The notes beneath the pieces were generated by a model. That model was not told the DNA's origin and searched no databases. It was given only the letters and a program-made list of their open reading frames with translations. Shown here piece after piece: positions 1 to 5,083 of a stretch of DNA of 10,196 nucleotides (position 1 is its first letter; every line of letters begins with the position of its first letter). Source of the DNA: a bacterium (GTDB lineage Bacteria; Patescibacteriota; Minisyncoccia; Minisyncoccales; JAGGSE01); contig JAGGSE010000118.1 in assembly GCA_021159225.1 (NCBI GenBank), positions 1-10,196 of the forward strand, in the 5' to 3' direction. The position numbers and the translations under genes are program-made.

Positions 1-167
1 ACAAGGGTTTAAGAATCTATGACCTAAAAGGAAGGAAGGTATTTTCTAAGGATTTTGAAGAGACCATCAATTCCCCTAGTTTTAGCCCTGCCGGTGACAA
101 GATAATGGTTAGAGAAGGGGGTAAGAGTTTAAGAATCTATAAAATCAAAGGGCGAAAAAGAAAATAA
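1..167 (+). CDS. C-terminal end of a beta-propeller-like (WD40/TolB-type) protein, partial
   Basis: This is an open frame entering from the left edge (first full codon at 3) and ending at TAA 165-167, about 54 residues. It contains two copies of a strand motif LRIYxxKGRK. The underlying 14-base string GTTTAAGAATCTAT occurs at 7-20 and again at 127-140, exactly 120 bases (40 codons) apart, which is the usual length of one propeller blade. Between them is SPSFSPAGDKI, the typical 'SP-G-I' turn of WD40/TolB/PD40 blades. The protein ends in a basic tail. Such repeats act as protein-interaction or periplasmic scaffolds, but most of the gene is outside the window, so its role cannot be stated. The frame and stop are clear; the propeller assignment rests on the repeat alone. 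Confidence 0.6.
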   Translation, partial: KGLRIYDLKGRKVFSKDFEETINSPSFSPAGDKIMVREGGKSLRIYKIKGRKRK

Positions 168-415
168 AGAAAGAGAAGTTAAAAAAATCTTTTCTTGCCA
201 AAACATTAGGTTGGGAGCCTCCAGAAAATTATCTCTGAGGAAAGTTTATTCTTAACCTAGAAAGAAAGTACACACGCGGTCTTGAATTTAAATTCTTTAA
301 ATTTTAAATGTTCAGGTGTGATTTCTATTTTGCTCGTGCTATGAGGTTTCTAAACTGCCCTGATTACAAAAAATGGGCTTGATTTGTAAAAAAATTTATA
401 ATAAACTTAATTGTT
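168..415. other. Non-coding gap, AT-rich with palindromes
   Basis: The 248 bases between the propeller gene and yebC hold no convincing frame. Visible structures are an imperfect hairpin at 218-240 (CCTCCAG/CTGAGG, one bulge) without a following T-run, a perfect 12-base palindrome GAATTTAAATTC at 284-295, and short CACAC (271-275)/GTGTG (316-320) arms that could enclose it. A weak sigma70-like pair (TTGAAT 282-287, TTAAAT 304-309, 16 nt apart) is possible but unconvincing. No riboswitch or known RNA gene was recognised. Confidence 0.4.
397..402 (+). promoter_or_regulatory. Putative -10 box of yebC, giving a near-leaderless transcript
   Basis: There is a perfect TATAAT at 397-402, 13 nt upstream of the yebC ATG (416). 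Transcription starting about 7 nt downstream would give a leader of only about 6-7 nt, too short for a Shine-Dalgarno site, and none is visible (the upstream bases are AATAAACTTAATTGTT). The only -35-like string, TTGATT at 379-384, is 12 nt away, too close for a standard promoter, so the -35 is undefined. Confidence 0.4.
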
Positions 416-1171
416 ATGTCAGGACATTCTCACTGGGCTGGTATTAAACAAAAAAAGGAAATAGCCGACCGAAAGAGGGGTCAGGTATTTTCTAAATTGT
501 CAAAAGAAATTGAGGTGGCGGTAAGGCAGGGAGGAAAAGACCCCGATTTTAATCCCCGTCTGAGACTGGCTATTGAGAGAGCCAAGGATGTTCGGATGCC
601 CAATGAAAACATTGAACGGGCGATAAAAAGAGGAGCGGGCGAATTAAGTGGCAAAAAGTTTGAAGACCTTCTGCTTGAGGCATACGGTCCCGGAAAAACA
701 GCAATTATTATTGAGGCAATCACTGACAACAAAAACCGAACCCTGAATCAGATTAAGCAAATCTTACTCCAAAACAAAGGAAAATTGGTGAGCGAAGGAG
801 CAGTAAAATGGATGTTTGAAAGAAAGGGCTGTATCACGGTTAAATCAAAACCAGAAACAAAAGAAGGAAAACAGATAAACAAAGAAGAACTGGAACTGTT
901 AGCCATTGAGGCCGGAGCCCAAGATCTCTCTTGGAACAACAATCTCTTGGACATCTACACCAAACCAGAAGATCTGGAAAGGGTAAAGAAAAACCTGGAA
1001 AAAACAGGCCTAAAGATAGAATCATCCTCCTTGGACTGGGTGCCAAAAGAAGAAATATCGCCGGACCCAGAAACAAGAAAGGCCTGCCAGAAACTTTTTG
1101 AAGTTCTTGACGAAAATGACGATGTTCAGGAAATTTACTCAAATCTAAAACCGGAGAGTTCTCAGAACTAA
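416..1171 (+). CDS. yebC: YebC/TACO1 family translation factor / transcriptional regulator
   Basis: The 251 residues match the family length (about 240-250) and open with the diagnostic MSGHSHWAGIKQKKEIAD (family consensus MAGHSKWANIKHRK-A-D), followed by KRGQVFSKLSKEIEVAVRQGG and the conserved MPNENIERAIKRG segment near residues 62-73. Later family landmarks are EAYGPGKTAIIIEAITDNKNRT and the acidic C-terminal domain. YebC proteins were long annotated as DNA-binding regulators (PmpR); members of the family, including mitochondrial TACO1, have been shown to help ribosomes through polyproline stretches, so a cytoplasmic role at the ribosome is likely. ATG 416 is chosen because the conserved motif begins there. 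The next gene begins 20 nt after the stop. In many bacteria yebC is followed by ruvC; here a different nuclease takes that place. Confidence 0.95.
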   Translation: MSGHSHWAGIKQKKEIADRKRGQVFSKLSKEIEVAVRQGGKDPDFNPRLRLAIERAKDVRMPNENIERAIKRGAGELSGKKFEDLLLEAYGPGKTAIIIEAITDNKNRTLNQIKQILLQNKGKLVSEGAVKWMFERKGCITVKSKPETKEGKQINKEELELLAIEAGAQDLSWNNNLLDIYTKPEDLERVKKNLEKTGLKIESSSLDWVPKEEISPDPETRKACQKLFEVLDENDDVQEIYSNLKPESSQN

Positions 1172-1191
1172 TTTTATCCTTCTTCTCCTCT

Positions 1192-1599
1192 ATGGCTTCT
1201 GGCCGCCAGAAAAATAAAAGAAAGGCAAAAAAAAATCACTCCTACGCGAAGGGAAGGAGATTTGAATATAAAGCCATAACTATACTAAAAGAAATGGGCT
1301 TTCAGACAATTTTTCGTTCTCCAAAATCAGGGGGGATATTTGATATCCTTGCCCTAAAGGCAAAACCGGGAACAAAAAAAATAGACGAGGCAAGGTATAT
1401 TCAGGTCAAGGCATCCCGTTGTCCCTTTTCTCTAAAGAGTGTTGTTTCTAAAAAAGAGAGAGACAGAATAATAAAGAATCAAACTGTGGTAATGCTGGGC
1501 AGAAAAACCTTTTATGAAATCTGGGTCCGACGACTGAACAAAAAATGGGACATCTATCGACTAAACTGGAAGTCCCAAGAATTTGAAATGTTGTCATAA
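1192..1599 (+). CDS. Hjc-like PD-(D/E)XK nuclease (archaeal-type Holliday junction resolvase-like)
   Basis: This 135-residue protein has a very basic N-terminal tail (about residues 4-20). The core then follows the Hjc/PD-(D/E)XK order: KGRRFEYKAITILKEMGF (candidate metal-site Glu25), FRSPKSGG (42-48, equivalent to the RSxxSxG of Hjc), FDILAL (Asp51) and YIQVKAS (Gln71-x-Lys73), followed by an alpha/beta tail with TFYEIWVRRL. The usual E-x-K is Q-x-K here, a replacement known in other members of the superfamily such as Mrr-type nucleases, so activity is not excluded. The family cuts branched or specific DNA; resolution of recombination intermediates is inferred from its position after yebC, where ruvC is commonly found. 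No Shine-Dalgarno is visible (pyrimidine-rich upstream). Its TAA shares one base with the ATG of pyrDK, implying co-translation. It could instead be an uncharacterised restriction-like nuclease. Confidence 0.72.
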   Translation: MASGRQKNKRKAKKNHSYAKGRRFEYKAITILKEMGFQTIFRSPKSGGIFDILALKAKPGTKKIDEARYIQVKASRCPFSLKSVVSKKERDRIIKNQTVVMLGRKTFYEIWVRRLNKKWDIYRLNWKSQEFEMLS

Positions 1600-3200
1600 T
1601 GGCATATAAACTATTCAATAAAGAAATCAGCGGTCCTTTTACCATCCCCTCAGGAATTGTGACAACTGAGGTCTCCACCTTAGAAAGAATCGCAAACTCT
1701 GTTCCCGAGGTCGGAATTTTAACCACAAAAAGCATAGGTCCCTCTCCCAGAACAGGAAACCGGGAACCGATTATCGCCCAGGTGTCTCCTCTTTCTTTCA
1801 TAAACGCTGTGGGGCTAACAAATCCCGGAGCCGAGGAGTTCAGAAAAAAACTCTCAAAAATTAAAATCCCTAAAGAGAGGTTTTTGCTTATTTCCATTTT
1901 CGGAAGCAGCGAGAAGGAATTTAGGGAGGTAGCAGAAAAATTGATAGAATTCAGCGACGGTTTTGAATTAAATATCTCCTGTCCCCATTCTGAAAGATAT
2001 GGTCAAATAGTCGGCAAGGACTACGACCTTACAGAGAGAATAATAAGGTCAGTGGCTAACCTGGGCAAACCTGTCTTTGTTAAACTCTCGCCAAACCTTG
2101 ATGTGAAGGAAACAGTAAAAAGAGCGCTGAGGGGAAAAGCAGCAGGAATTACTGCCATCAATACACGCGGTCCTGAATCCTATCTGTTTGATGGCCACCC
2201 TGTTCTTTCAAATAAGGTAGGCGGGATTTCAGGCAGAGCAATCTTGGAACTGGGAATAAAAAAAGTAAAAGAGATAAGAGAGATAACAAATCTGCCTATT
2301 ATTGCCTGCGGAGGAATTTCAAATTGCCTTGATGTCAGAAGATATAAAAAGGCAGGGGCTGATTTTTTTGGAATTGGCTCGGCACTGGCCGGGATGACTA
2401 CCCAAGAGATAAAACTGTATTTTCATCAACTTTTGGAGGACCTAAAAAGAGGTACAAATGAAGCCGAAAGATTCTTAAAAAACCAGCCCCTTACGGAGTA
2501 TAAAAAATACAAGGTGGAAGAAAACGAACAGGTGGAAAAAGACACATTTCTTTTGAAACTAAATGGAAATATAAAAATAGAGCCGGGTCAATTTATCTTT
2601 CTTTGGATTCCTGAAAAGGGTGAGAAGCCCTTTTCCCTTCTGGATAACACACCAATAACCGTTCTTGTAAAAAAGAGAGGGTATTTTACCGAGCAGTTAT
2701 CAAAACTGAAAAGAAATGACCCTATTTACCTGCGCGGTCCCTATGGAAACTCGCCTAAGGTTGAGGGCAGAGTCCTTTTGGTATCAGGAGGAACAGGGCT
2801 GGCTGCCCTTTATCTTTTTGCAAAGAAAAACAACAAGACCTGCGCTGTCCTCGGAGGAAAAGACAAAAATTCCTTCCCCTATCTTGATAAATTCAAAAAA
2901 AAGTGCGAAAAACTATACCTGTCCACTGAAAAAGGAGACATCGGCATCAAGGGCCTGATAACAGATATCTTGGAAAAGGCAATTAAAGAGTTTCGGCCTA
3001 CATTTTGTCTTAACTGCGGGCCCAAACCAATGATAGAAAAGGCAATTCAGATAGAGAGAAGATACATAAATCCAGAGAAAATTTATTCCTCTGTTGAGTT
3101 TCTAACAAGGTGTGGCATAGGGCTCTGCGGTTCCTGCGCTACCTCCAAGGGCTATCGCAGTTGCGTAGATGGCACGTTCTTTAATCCAGACCAAATTTAG
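1599..3200 (+). CDS. pyrDK: Fused dihydroorotate dehydrogenase: PyrD (class 1B) + PyrK electron-transfer subunit
   Basis: The 533 residues combine two normally separate proteins. Residues 1 to about 290 are the FMN-binding TIM barrel of class 1 PyrD: TKSIGPSPRTGN (Lys44), INAVGLTNPG (69-77), ELNISCPH with the expected active-site Cys128 of the class 1 enzymes, VKLSPN, ITAINTRG, ACGGI and GIGSAL. Residues from about 298 are PyrK: a FAD-binding barrel with KPFSLLD (343-349), a nucleotide-binding SGGTGLAALYLF (396-407), LNCGPKPM (471-478), and a C-terminal [2Fe-2S] motif with Cys505, 510, 513 and 522 (C-x4-C-x2-C-x8-C). The product should oxidise dihydroorotate to orotate and pass electrons to NAD+, the fourth step of pyrimidine synthesis, in the cytoplasm. 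It starts in a TAATG overlap with the nuclease gene. The last cysteine spacing is short compared with Firmicute PyrK and resembles archaeal forms (from memory). No frameshift is seen at the junction, so the fusion appears genuine. Confidence 0.92.
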   Translation: MAYKLFNKEISGPFTIPSGIVTTEVSTLERIANSVPEVGILTTKSIGPSPRTGNREPIIAQVSPLSFINAVGLTNPGAEEFRKKLSKIKIPKERFLLISIFGSSEKEFREVAEKLIEFSDGFELNISCPHSERYGQIVGKDYDLTERIIRSVANLGKPVFVKLSPNLDVKETVKRALRGKAAGITAINTRGPESYLFDGHPVLSNKVGGISGRAILELGIKKVKEIREITNLPIIACGGISNCLDVRRYKKAGADFFGIGSALAGMTTQEIKLYFHQLLEDLKRGTNEAERFLKNQPLTEYKKYKVEENEQVEKDTFLLKLNGNIKIEPGQFIFLWIPEKGEKPFSLLDNTPITVLVKKRGYFTEQLSKLKRNDPIYLRGPYGNSPKVEGRVLLVSGGTGLAALYLFAKKNNKTCAVLGGKDKNSFPYLDKFKKKCEKLYLSTEKGDIGIKGLITDILEKAIKEFRPTFCLNCGPKPMIEKAIQIERRYINPEKIYSSVEFLTRCGIGLCGSCATSKGYRSCVDGTFFNPDQI

Positions 3201-3203
3201 GGG

Positions 3204-3275
3204 TGTCCCCAGGAGGAATTGAACCCCCATTTCAACCTCCGCAGGGTTGCGTTCTATCCGTTAAACTATGGGGAC
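3204..3275 (-). tRNA. tRNA-Arg (anticodon GCG)
   Basis: The reverse strand folds as a complete 72-nt cloverleaf: acceptor GTCCCCA/TGGGGAC, D-arm GTTT...GAAC with loop AACGGATA, anticodon stem CAACC/GGTTG with loop CTGCGGA, and T-arm GGGGG-TTCAATT-CCTCC; discriminator A. Anticodon GCG lies at 34-36 of the loop and reads CGC/CGU. Most bacteria read these codons with ACG (inosine-modified), so GCG is a notable variant. The 3' CCA is not encoded (CCC follows), so it must be added enzymatically. The gene is convergent with pyrDK, with 3 nt between them. It is a clear paralogue of the tRNA-Arg(CCG) at 4571-4642. Confidence 0.93.
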
Positions 3276-3297
3276 AAAAAACTACGGCGGCAGAAAC

Positions 3298-3326
3298 ATA
3301 ATACCAGCAAATCAAATCAAAATCAA
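3298..3326 (-). promoter_or_regulatory. Promoter of tRNA-Arg(GCG), leftward
   Basis: On the reverse strand, TTGATT (+ strand 3326-3321) is followed after 17 nt by TATTAT (3303-3298). Start of transcription is expected near 3291, about 16 nt before the tRNA 5' end at 3275. The -35 element is one arm of the inverted repeat AATCAAT (3321-3327)/ATTGATT (3333-3339), whose other arm is the -35 of tRNA-Ser. Confidence 0.6.
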
Positions 3327-3339
3327 TCAGTAATTGATT
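3321..3339. repeat. 7-bp inverted repeat carrying two back-to-back -35 elements
   Basis: AATCAAT (3321-3327) and ATTGATT (3333-3339) are perfect inverted arms around the 5-base spacer CAGTA. Each arm contains TTGATT on the strand pointing outward, and each has a good -10 exactly 17 nt further on, so the repeat is the centre of a symmetric divergent promoter. It could also be an operator, which cannot be told from one copy. Confidence 0.6.
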
Positions 3340-3362
3340 AAACAAAGAAAAGATGATAGAAT
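3334..3362 (+). promoter_or_regulatory. Promoter of tRNA-Ser(GCT), rightward
   Basis: TTGATT (3334-3339) and TAGAAT (3357-3362) are separated by 17 nt, each one mismatch or two from consensus. Transcription should begin near 3369, only about 4 nt before the tRNA 5' end at 3373, as is usual for tRNA promoters. Confidence 0.68.
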
Positions 3363-3372
3363 ATCAATATCA

Positions 3373-3460
3373 GGAGGAGTCGGATAACTGGTTATTCCAA
3401 CAGGTTGCTAACCTGTACCGCCTAAAAAGCGGTCTGTGGGTTCGAGTCCCACCTCCTCCG
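3373..3460 (+). tRNA. tRNA-Ser (anticodon GCT)
   Basis: This is an 88-nt class II tRNA: acceptor GGAGGAG/CTCCTCC, D-stem GGA/TCC, anticodon stem ACAGG/CCTGT with loop TTGCTAA (anticodon GCT at 3407-3409, reading AGC/AGU), a long variable arm with stem CCGC/GCGG, and T-arm GTGGG-TTCGAGT-CCCAC. The discriminator is G, as expected for serine tRNAs. CCA is not encoded (CCC follows at 3461). The exchanger gene begins 51 nt downstream with no convincing terminator between, so read-through into it is possible. Confidence 0.96.
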
Positions 3461-3511
3461 CCCTAAATTGGGAGAAAACAGAAAGGATTATTAAAATTTT
3501 TTATAAGGTAT

Positions 3512-4522
3512 ATGCTTATAATTTGGATTTTGGTTTTTATTTTAAGTTTAATCTTGCTGGTAAAATCGGCTGATTGGTTTGTTGAAAGTTCAGAAAAAAT
3601 TGGCTTGGCTTTAAAAATTTCACCTTTTATTATTGGGGTGACCATTGTTTCCATCGGCACCTCCTTTCCCGAATTGGCATCCTCTGTTGCCGCGGTTCTA
3701 AAAGGAGCAAGCGAAATTGTTACTGCCAATGTAATTGGTTCAAACATTGCCAATATCCTTCTGGTTATTGGCTTGTCAGCGGTTGCTGCCCGGAGTTTGC
3801 TTATTAAAAGAAGTTTAATTGACCTGGATGCCCCTCTTTTAGCCGCCACCACTGGCTTGTTTATCTTTATTGTCTGGGATAGAAAAATTGTTTTTGGAGA
3901 AGGAATTCTGCTTTTATTGGCGTTTGCCGTCTATTTCCTCTATACAGTTTTTCAAAGAAGAGAAGAGGTAATCAGCCCAGAACTGGTAGAGATTCTGCCT
4001 GAAGGAACAAAGATTAAAATTTTACCCTCCCGAGTTGAAAGGCGAAGGGAAAAAGTAAAAGAAAAACCAGCAAAATTGGAGATTAAAACCTTCCTTTTTC
4101 TAATTTTGGGAATAGTTGGTTTGGTCCTTGGCGCCAACTATACCATTGAGTCGGTTTTAAAAATTTCTGAACTCCTAAAAGTACCCGCGGGGCTGATAGC
4201 CATCACTGGTATTGCTGTGGGCACCTCTCTGCCAGAATTGGTTGTTTCGGTCAGAGCATCCATAAAGAAAAAATATGAAATTGCTTTGGGAAATGTCTTC
4301 GGTTCAAATGTCTTTAATATCCTAATTGTAGCCGGAGTTCCCGCCTTAATTAAACCTCTGGCAGTAGATTATCTTACCTTTTCCATTGGGCTTCCCTTCT
4401 TAATTCTTGCCACCTTCCTTTTCGTAATTTCTGGAATCTCCAGAAGGATTTACATCTGGGAAGGAGCAATGTATATTTTGATTTATGTTCTTTTCATTGC
4501 CAAACTCCTCAGTTTGTTCTAA
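3512..4522 (+). CDS. Ca2+:cation antiporter (CaCA family), Na+/Ca2+ exchanger
   Basis: The 336-residue, very hydrophobic protein has about ten membrane helices in two halves, split by a charged cytoplasmic loop (about 148-192, rich in Arg/Lys/Glu). Each half has the CaCA alpha-repeat: GTSFPEL (49-55) with NVIGSNIANILL (73-84), and GTSLPEL (237-243) with GNVFGSNVFNILI (260-272). The ion-site residues expected from the Methanocaldococcus exchanger NCX_Mj structure align as Glu54, Ser77 and Asn81 in repeat 1, and Glu242, Ser265 and Asn269 in repeat 2. As I recall that structure, the last position is Asp there, so one carboxylate is missing here. The likely role is cytoplasmic membrane Ca2+ extrusion coupled to Na+ (or H+/K+) entry. 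The start is ATG 3512; the only SD-like string (AAGG, 3505-3508) is just 3 nt away. A terminator follows. Confidence 0.92.
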   Translation: MLIIWILVFILSLILLVKSADWFVESSEKIGLALKISPFIIGVTIVSIGTSFPELASSVAAVLKGASEIVTANVIGSNIANILLVIGLSAVAARSLLIKRSLIDLDAPLLAATTGLFIFIVWDRKIVFGEGILLLLAFAVYFLYTVFQRREEVISPELVEILPEGTKIKILPSRVERRREKVKEKPAKLEIKTFLFLILGIVGLVLGANYTIESVLKISELLKVPAGLIAITGIAVGTSLPELVVSVRASIKKKYEIALGNVFGSNVFNILIVAGVPALIKPLAVDYLTFSIGLPFLILATFLFVISGISRRIYIWEGAMYILIYVLFIAKLLSLF

Positions 4523-4531
4523 AGAAAAAGG

Positions 4532-4563
4532 TTTCCCTGGCACCGGCGGGAAATCATTTTTTT
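4532..4563 (+). terminator. Rho-independent terminator after the exchanger gene
   Basis: TTTCCC (4532-4537) pairs with GGGAAA (4548-4553) around a 10-base loop, followed by TCA and seven T (4557-4563). It begins 10 nt after the exchanger stop. The T-run ends only 7 nt before the 5' end of tRNA-Arg(CCG), leaving little room for a separate tRNA promoter. Confidence 0.62.
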
Positions 4564-4570
4564 AAAGAAT

Positions 4571-4642
4571 GTCCCTGTAGTTCAATGGATAGAACGGAAG
4601 CCTCCGGAGCTTCAAATGGGGGTTCGATTCCTCTCAGGGACA
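4571..4642 (+). tRNA. tRNA-Arg (anticodon CCG)
   Basis: This is a complete 72-nt cloverleaf: acceptor GTCCCTG/CAGGGAC, D-arm GTTC...GAAC, anticodon stem GAAGC/GCTTC with loop CTCCGGA (anticodon CCG at 4604-4606, reading CGG), and T-arm GGGGG-TTCGATT-CCTCT with two wobble pairs; discriminator A. CCA is not encoded. The D-loop, the variable region and most of the T-arm match tRNA-Arg(GCG) at 3204-3275, while stem differences are largely compensated, so the two are diverged duplicates. No promoter is recognisable in the 48 nt between it and the exchanger gene. Confidence 0.95.
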
Positions 4643-4651
4643 CACCATCAA

Positions 4652-4687
4652 TCTGGTTATCTCTTCAATTCTTCTAATCTAACCAGA
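4652..4687. terminator. Hairpin between convergent tRNA-Arg and small membrane protein gene
   Basis: TCTGGTTA (4652-4659) and TAACCAGA (4680-4687) are perfect 8-bp inverted arms with a 20-nt loop. The hairpin lies 9 nt after tRNA-Arg(CCG) and 6 nt after the stop of the leftward 60-residue gene. On the + strand it is followed by pyrimidine-rich CTTCTCTTATTTG, and on the - strand by no T-run. A shared end point for both transcripts is inferred from position; the large loop and weak T-run lower confidence. Confidence 0.35.
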
Positions 4688-4693
4688 CTTCTC

Positions 4694-4876
4694 TTATTTG
4701 TGCTTATAAACCAGATAAAAAGCCGGGATTTCCAAGATTAAACCCAAAACAAAGAAAAAAATACCATAATTTGTCACCCCTACATCTAGGTATCCCATTC
4801 CCAAGCCGACAAAGAACATTCCAACGCCGGAGACCAACCATTGACCAAGGCCTAAAGGTTTTAAATTGAAGCACAT
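4694..4876 (-). CDS. Small two-helix membrane protein, unknown function
   Basis: This 60-residue protein has two predicted membrane helices (about residues 12-29 and 36-57), glycine-rich in the first, with a short lysine-containing C-terminal tail (VYKHK) suggesting a cytoplasmic end. I do not recognise a family. It is credible as a gene because of its coherent two-helix pattern, its position 27 nt after the preceding leftward gene, and the SD-like AAAAGG (4886-4881) 4 nt before its ATG. The GG of this site lies in a perfect 6-bp hairpin next to the start codon. An overlapping frame (4704-4898) lacks the regular helix pattern and was set aside. It is probably the last gene of the leftward operon. 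Confidence 0.6.
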   Translation of the reverse strand: MCFNLKPLGLGQWLVSGVGMFFVGLGMGYLDVGVTNYGIFFFVLGLILEIPAFYLVYKHK

Positions 4877-4894
4877 ATTGCCTTTTAGGGCAAT
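4877..4894 (-). promoter_or_regulatory. Hairpin abutting the start codon and covering part of the RBS
   Basis: On the - strand, ATTGCC-CTAAAA-GGCAAT forms a perfect 6-bp stem with a 6-nt loop whose last base directly precedes the ATG at 4876-4874. The only SD-like string (AAAAGG) straddles loop and stem, so folding would hide its GG. Translational control is inference from geometry. Confidence 0.4.
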
Positions 4895-4903
4895 CCACCT
4901 AAT

Positions 4904-5083
4904 TTATAGATACTTCTCAATTTCCAGATAAGGGGCGATTTTTCTCATCTTGGCAAGTATCTTCCTCTTTTCCTCCGGGTCTTTTGTCTTAAGATATTTT
5001 TCTTTTAGTTTCTTCAACTTTCTTCTCCTTTTCTGCTTTTTCTTTATTATAAATTTTCTTCTTTTAGGCGACTGCTTGCTCAT
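4904..5083 (-). CDS. Small, very basic protein with helical (coiled-coil-like) pattern, unknown function
   Basis: From ATG 5083 the product is 59 residues, beginning MSKQSPKRRKFIIKKKQ and dominated by Lys/Arg in its first half (KKKQKRRRKLKKLKEKY). A charged helical stretch with DPEEKRKILAKMRKIAP follows, ending EIEKYL. I do not know a named family with certainty. The composition fits a ribosome- or nucleic-acid-associated peptide, which is inference only. The frame can be extended to a TTG at 5125, directly after the acylphosphatase stop, adding 14 residues (73 in total); the ATG is preferred because the MSKQSPKRR start is better in composition, though its upstream bases show no strong SD. 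It is placed between acylphosphatase and the small membrane protein in the leftward operon. Confidence 0.55.
   Translation of the reverse strand: MSKQSPKRRKFIIKKKQKRRRKLKKLKEKYLKTKDPEEKRKILAKMRKIAPYLEIEKYL

Noticed and set aside
379..402. TTGATT plus TATAAT as a complete promoter for yebC
   Set aside because: The spacing is 12 nt, well below the 16-18 nt required; only the -10 was retained.
271..2180. Near-identical 16-base strings (ACACGCGGTCTTGAAT near 272 and ACACGCGGTCCTGAAT near 2163)
   Set aside because: One is in a conserved pyrD segment (NTRGPES) and the other intergenic; a single 15/16 match is expected by chance at this window size.
3461..3502. Terminator between tRNA-Ser and the exchanger gene (CCC...GGG plus a later T-run)
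   Set aside because: The stem is only 3 bp and the T-run lies over 20 nt away.
4704..4898. 64-residue leftward frame overlapping the small membrane protein gene
   Set aside because: It lacks a regular helix pattern and an RBS; the 60-residue frame in the same place is coherent.
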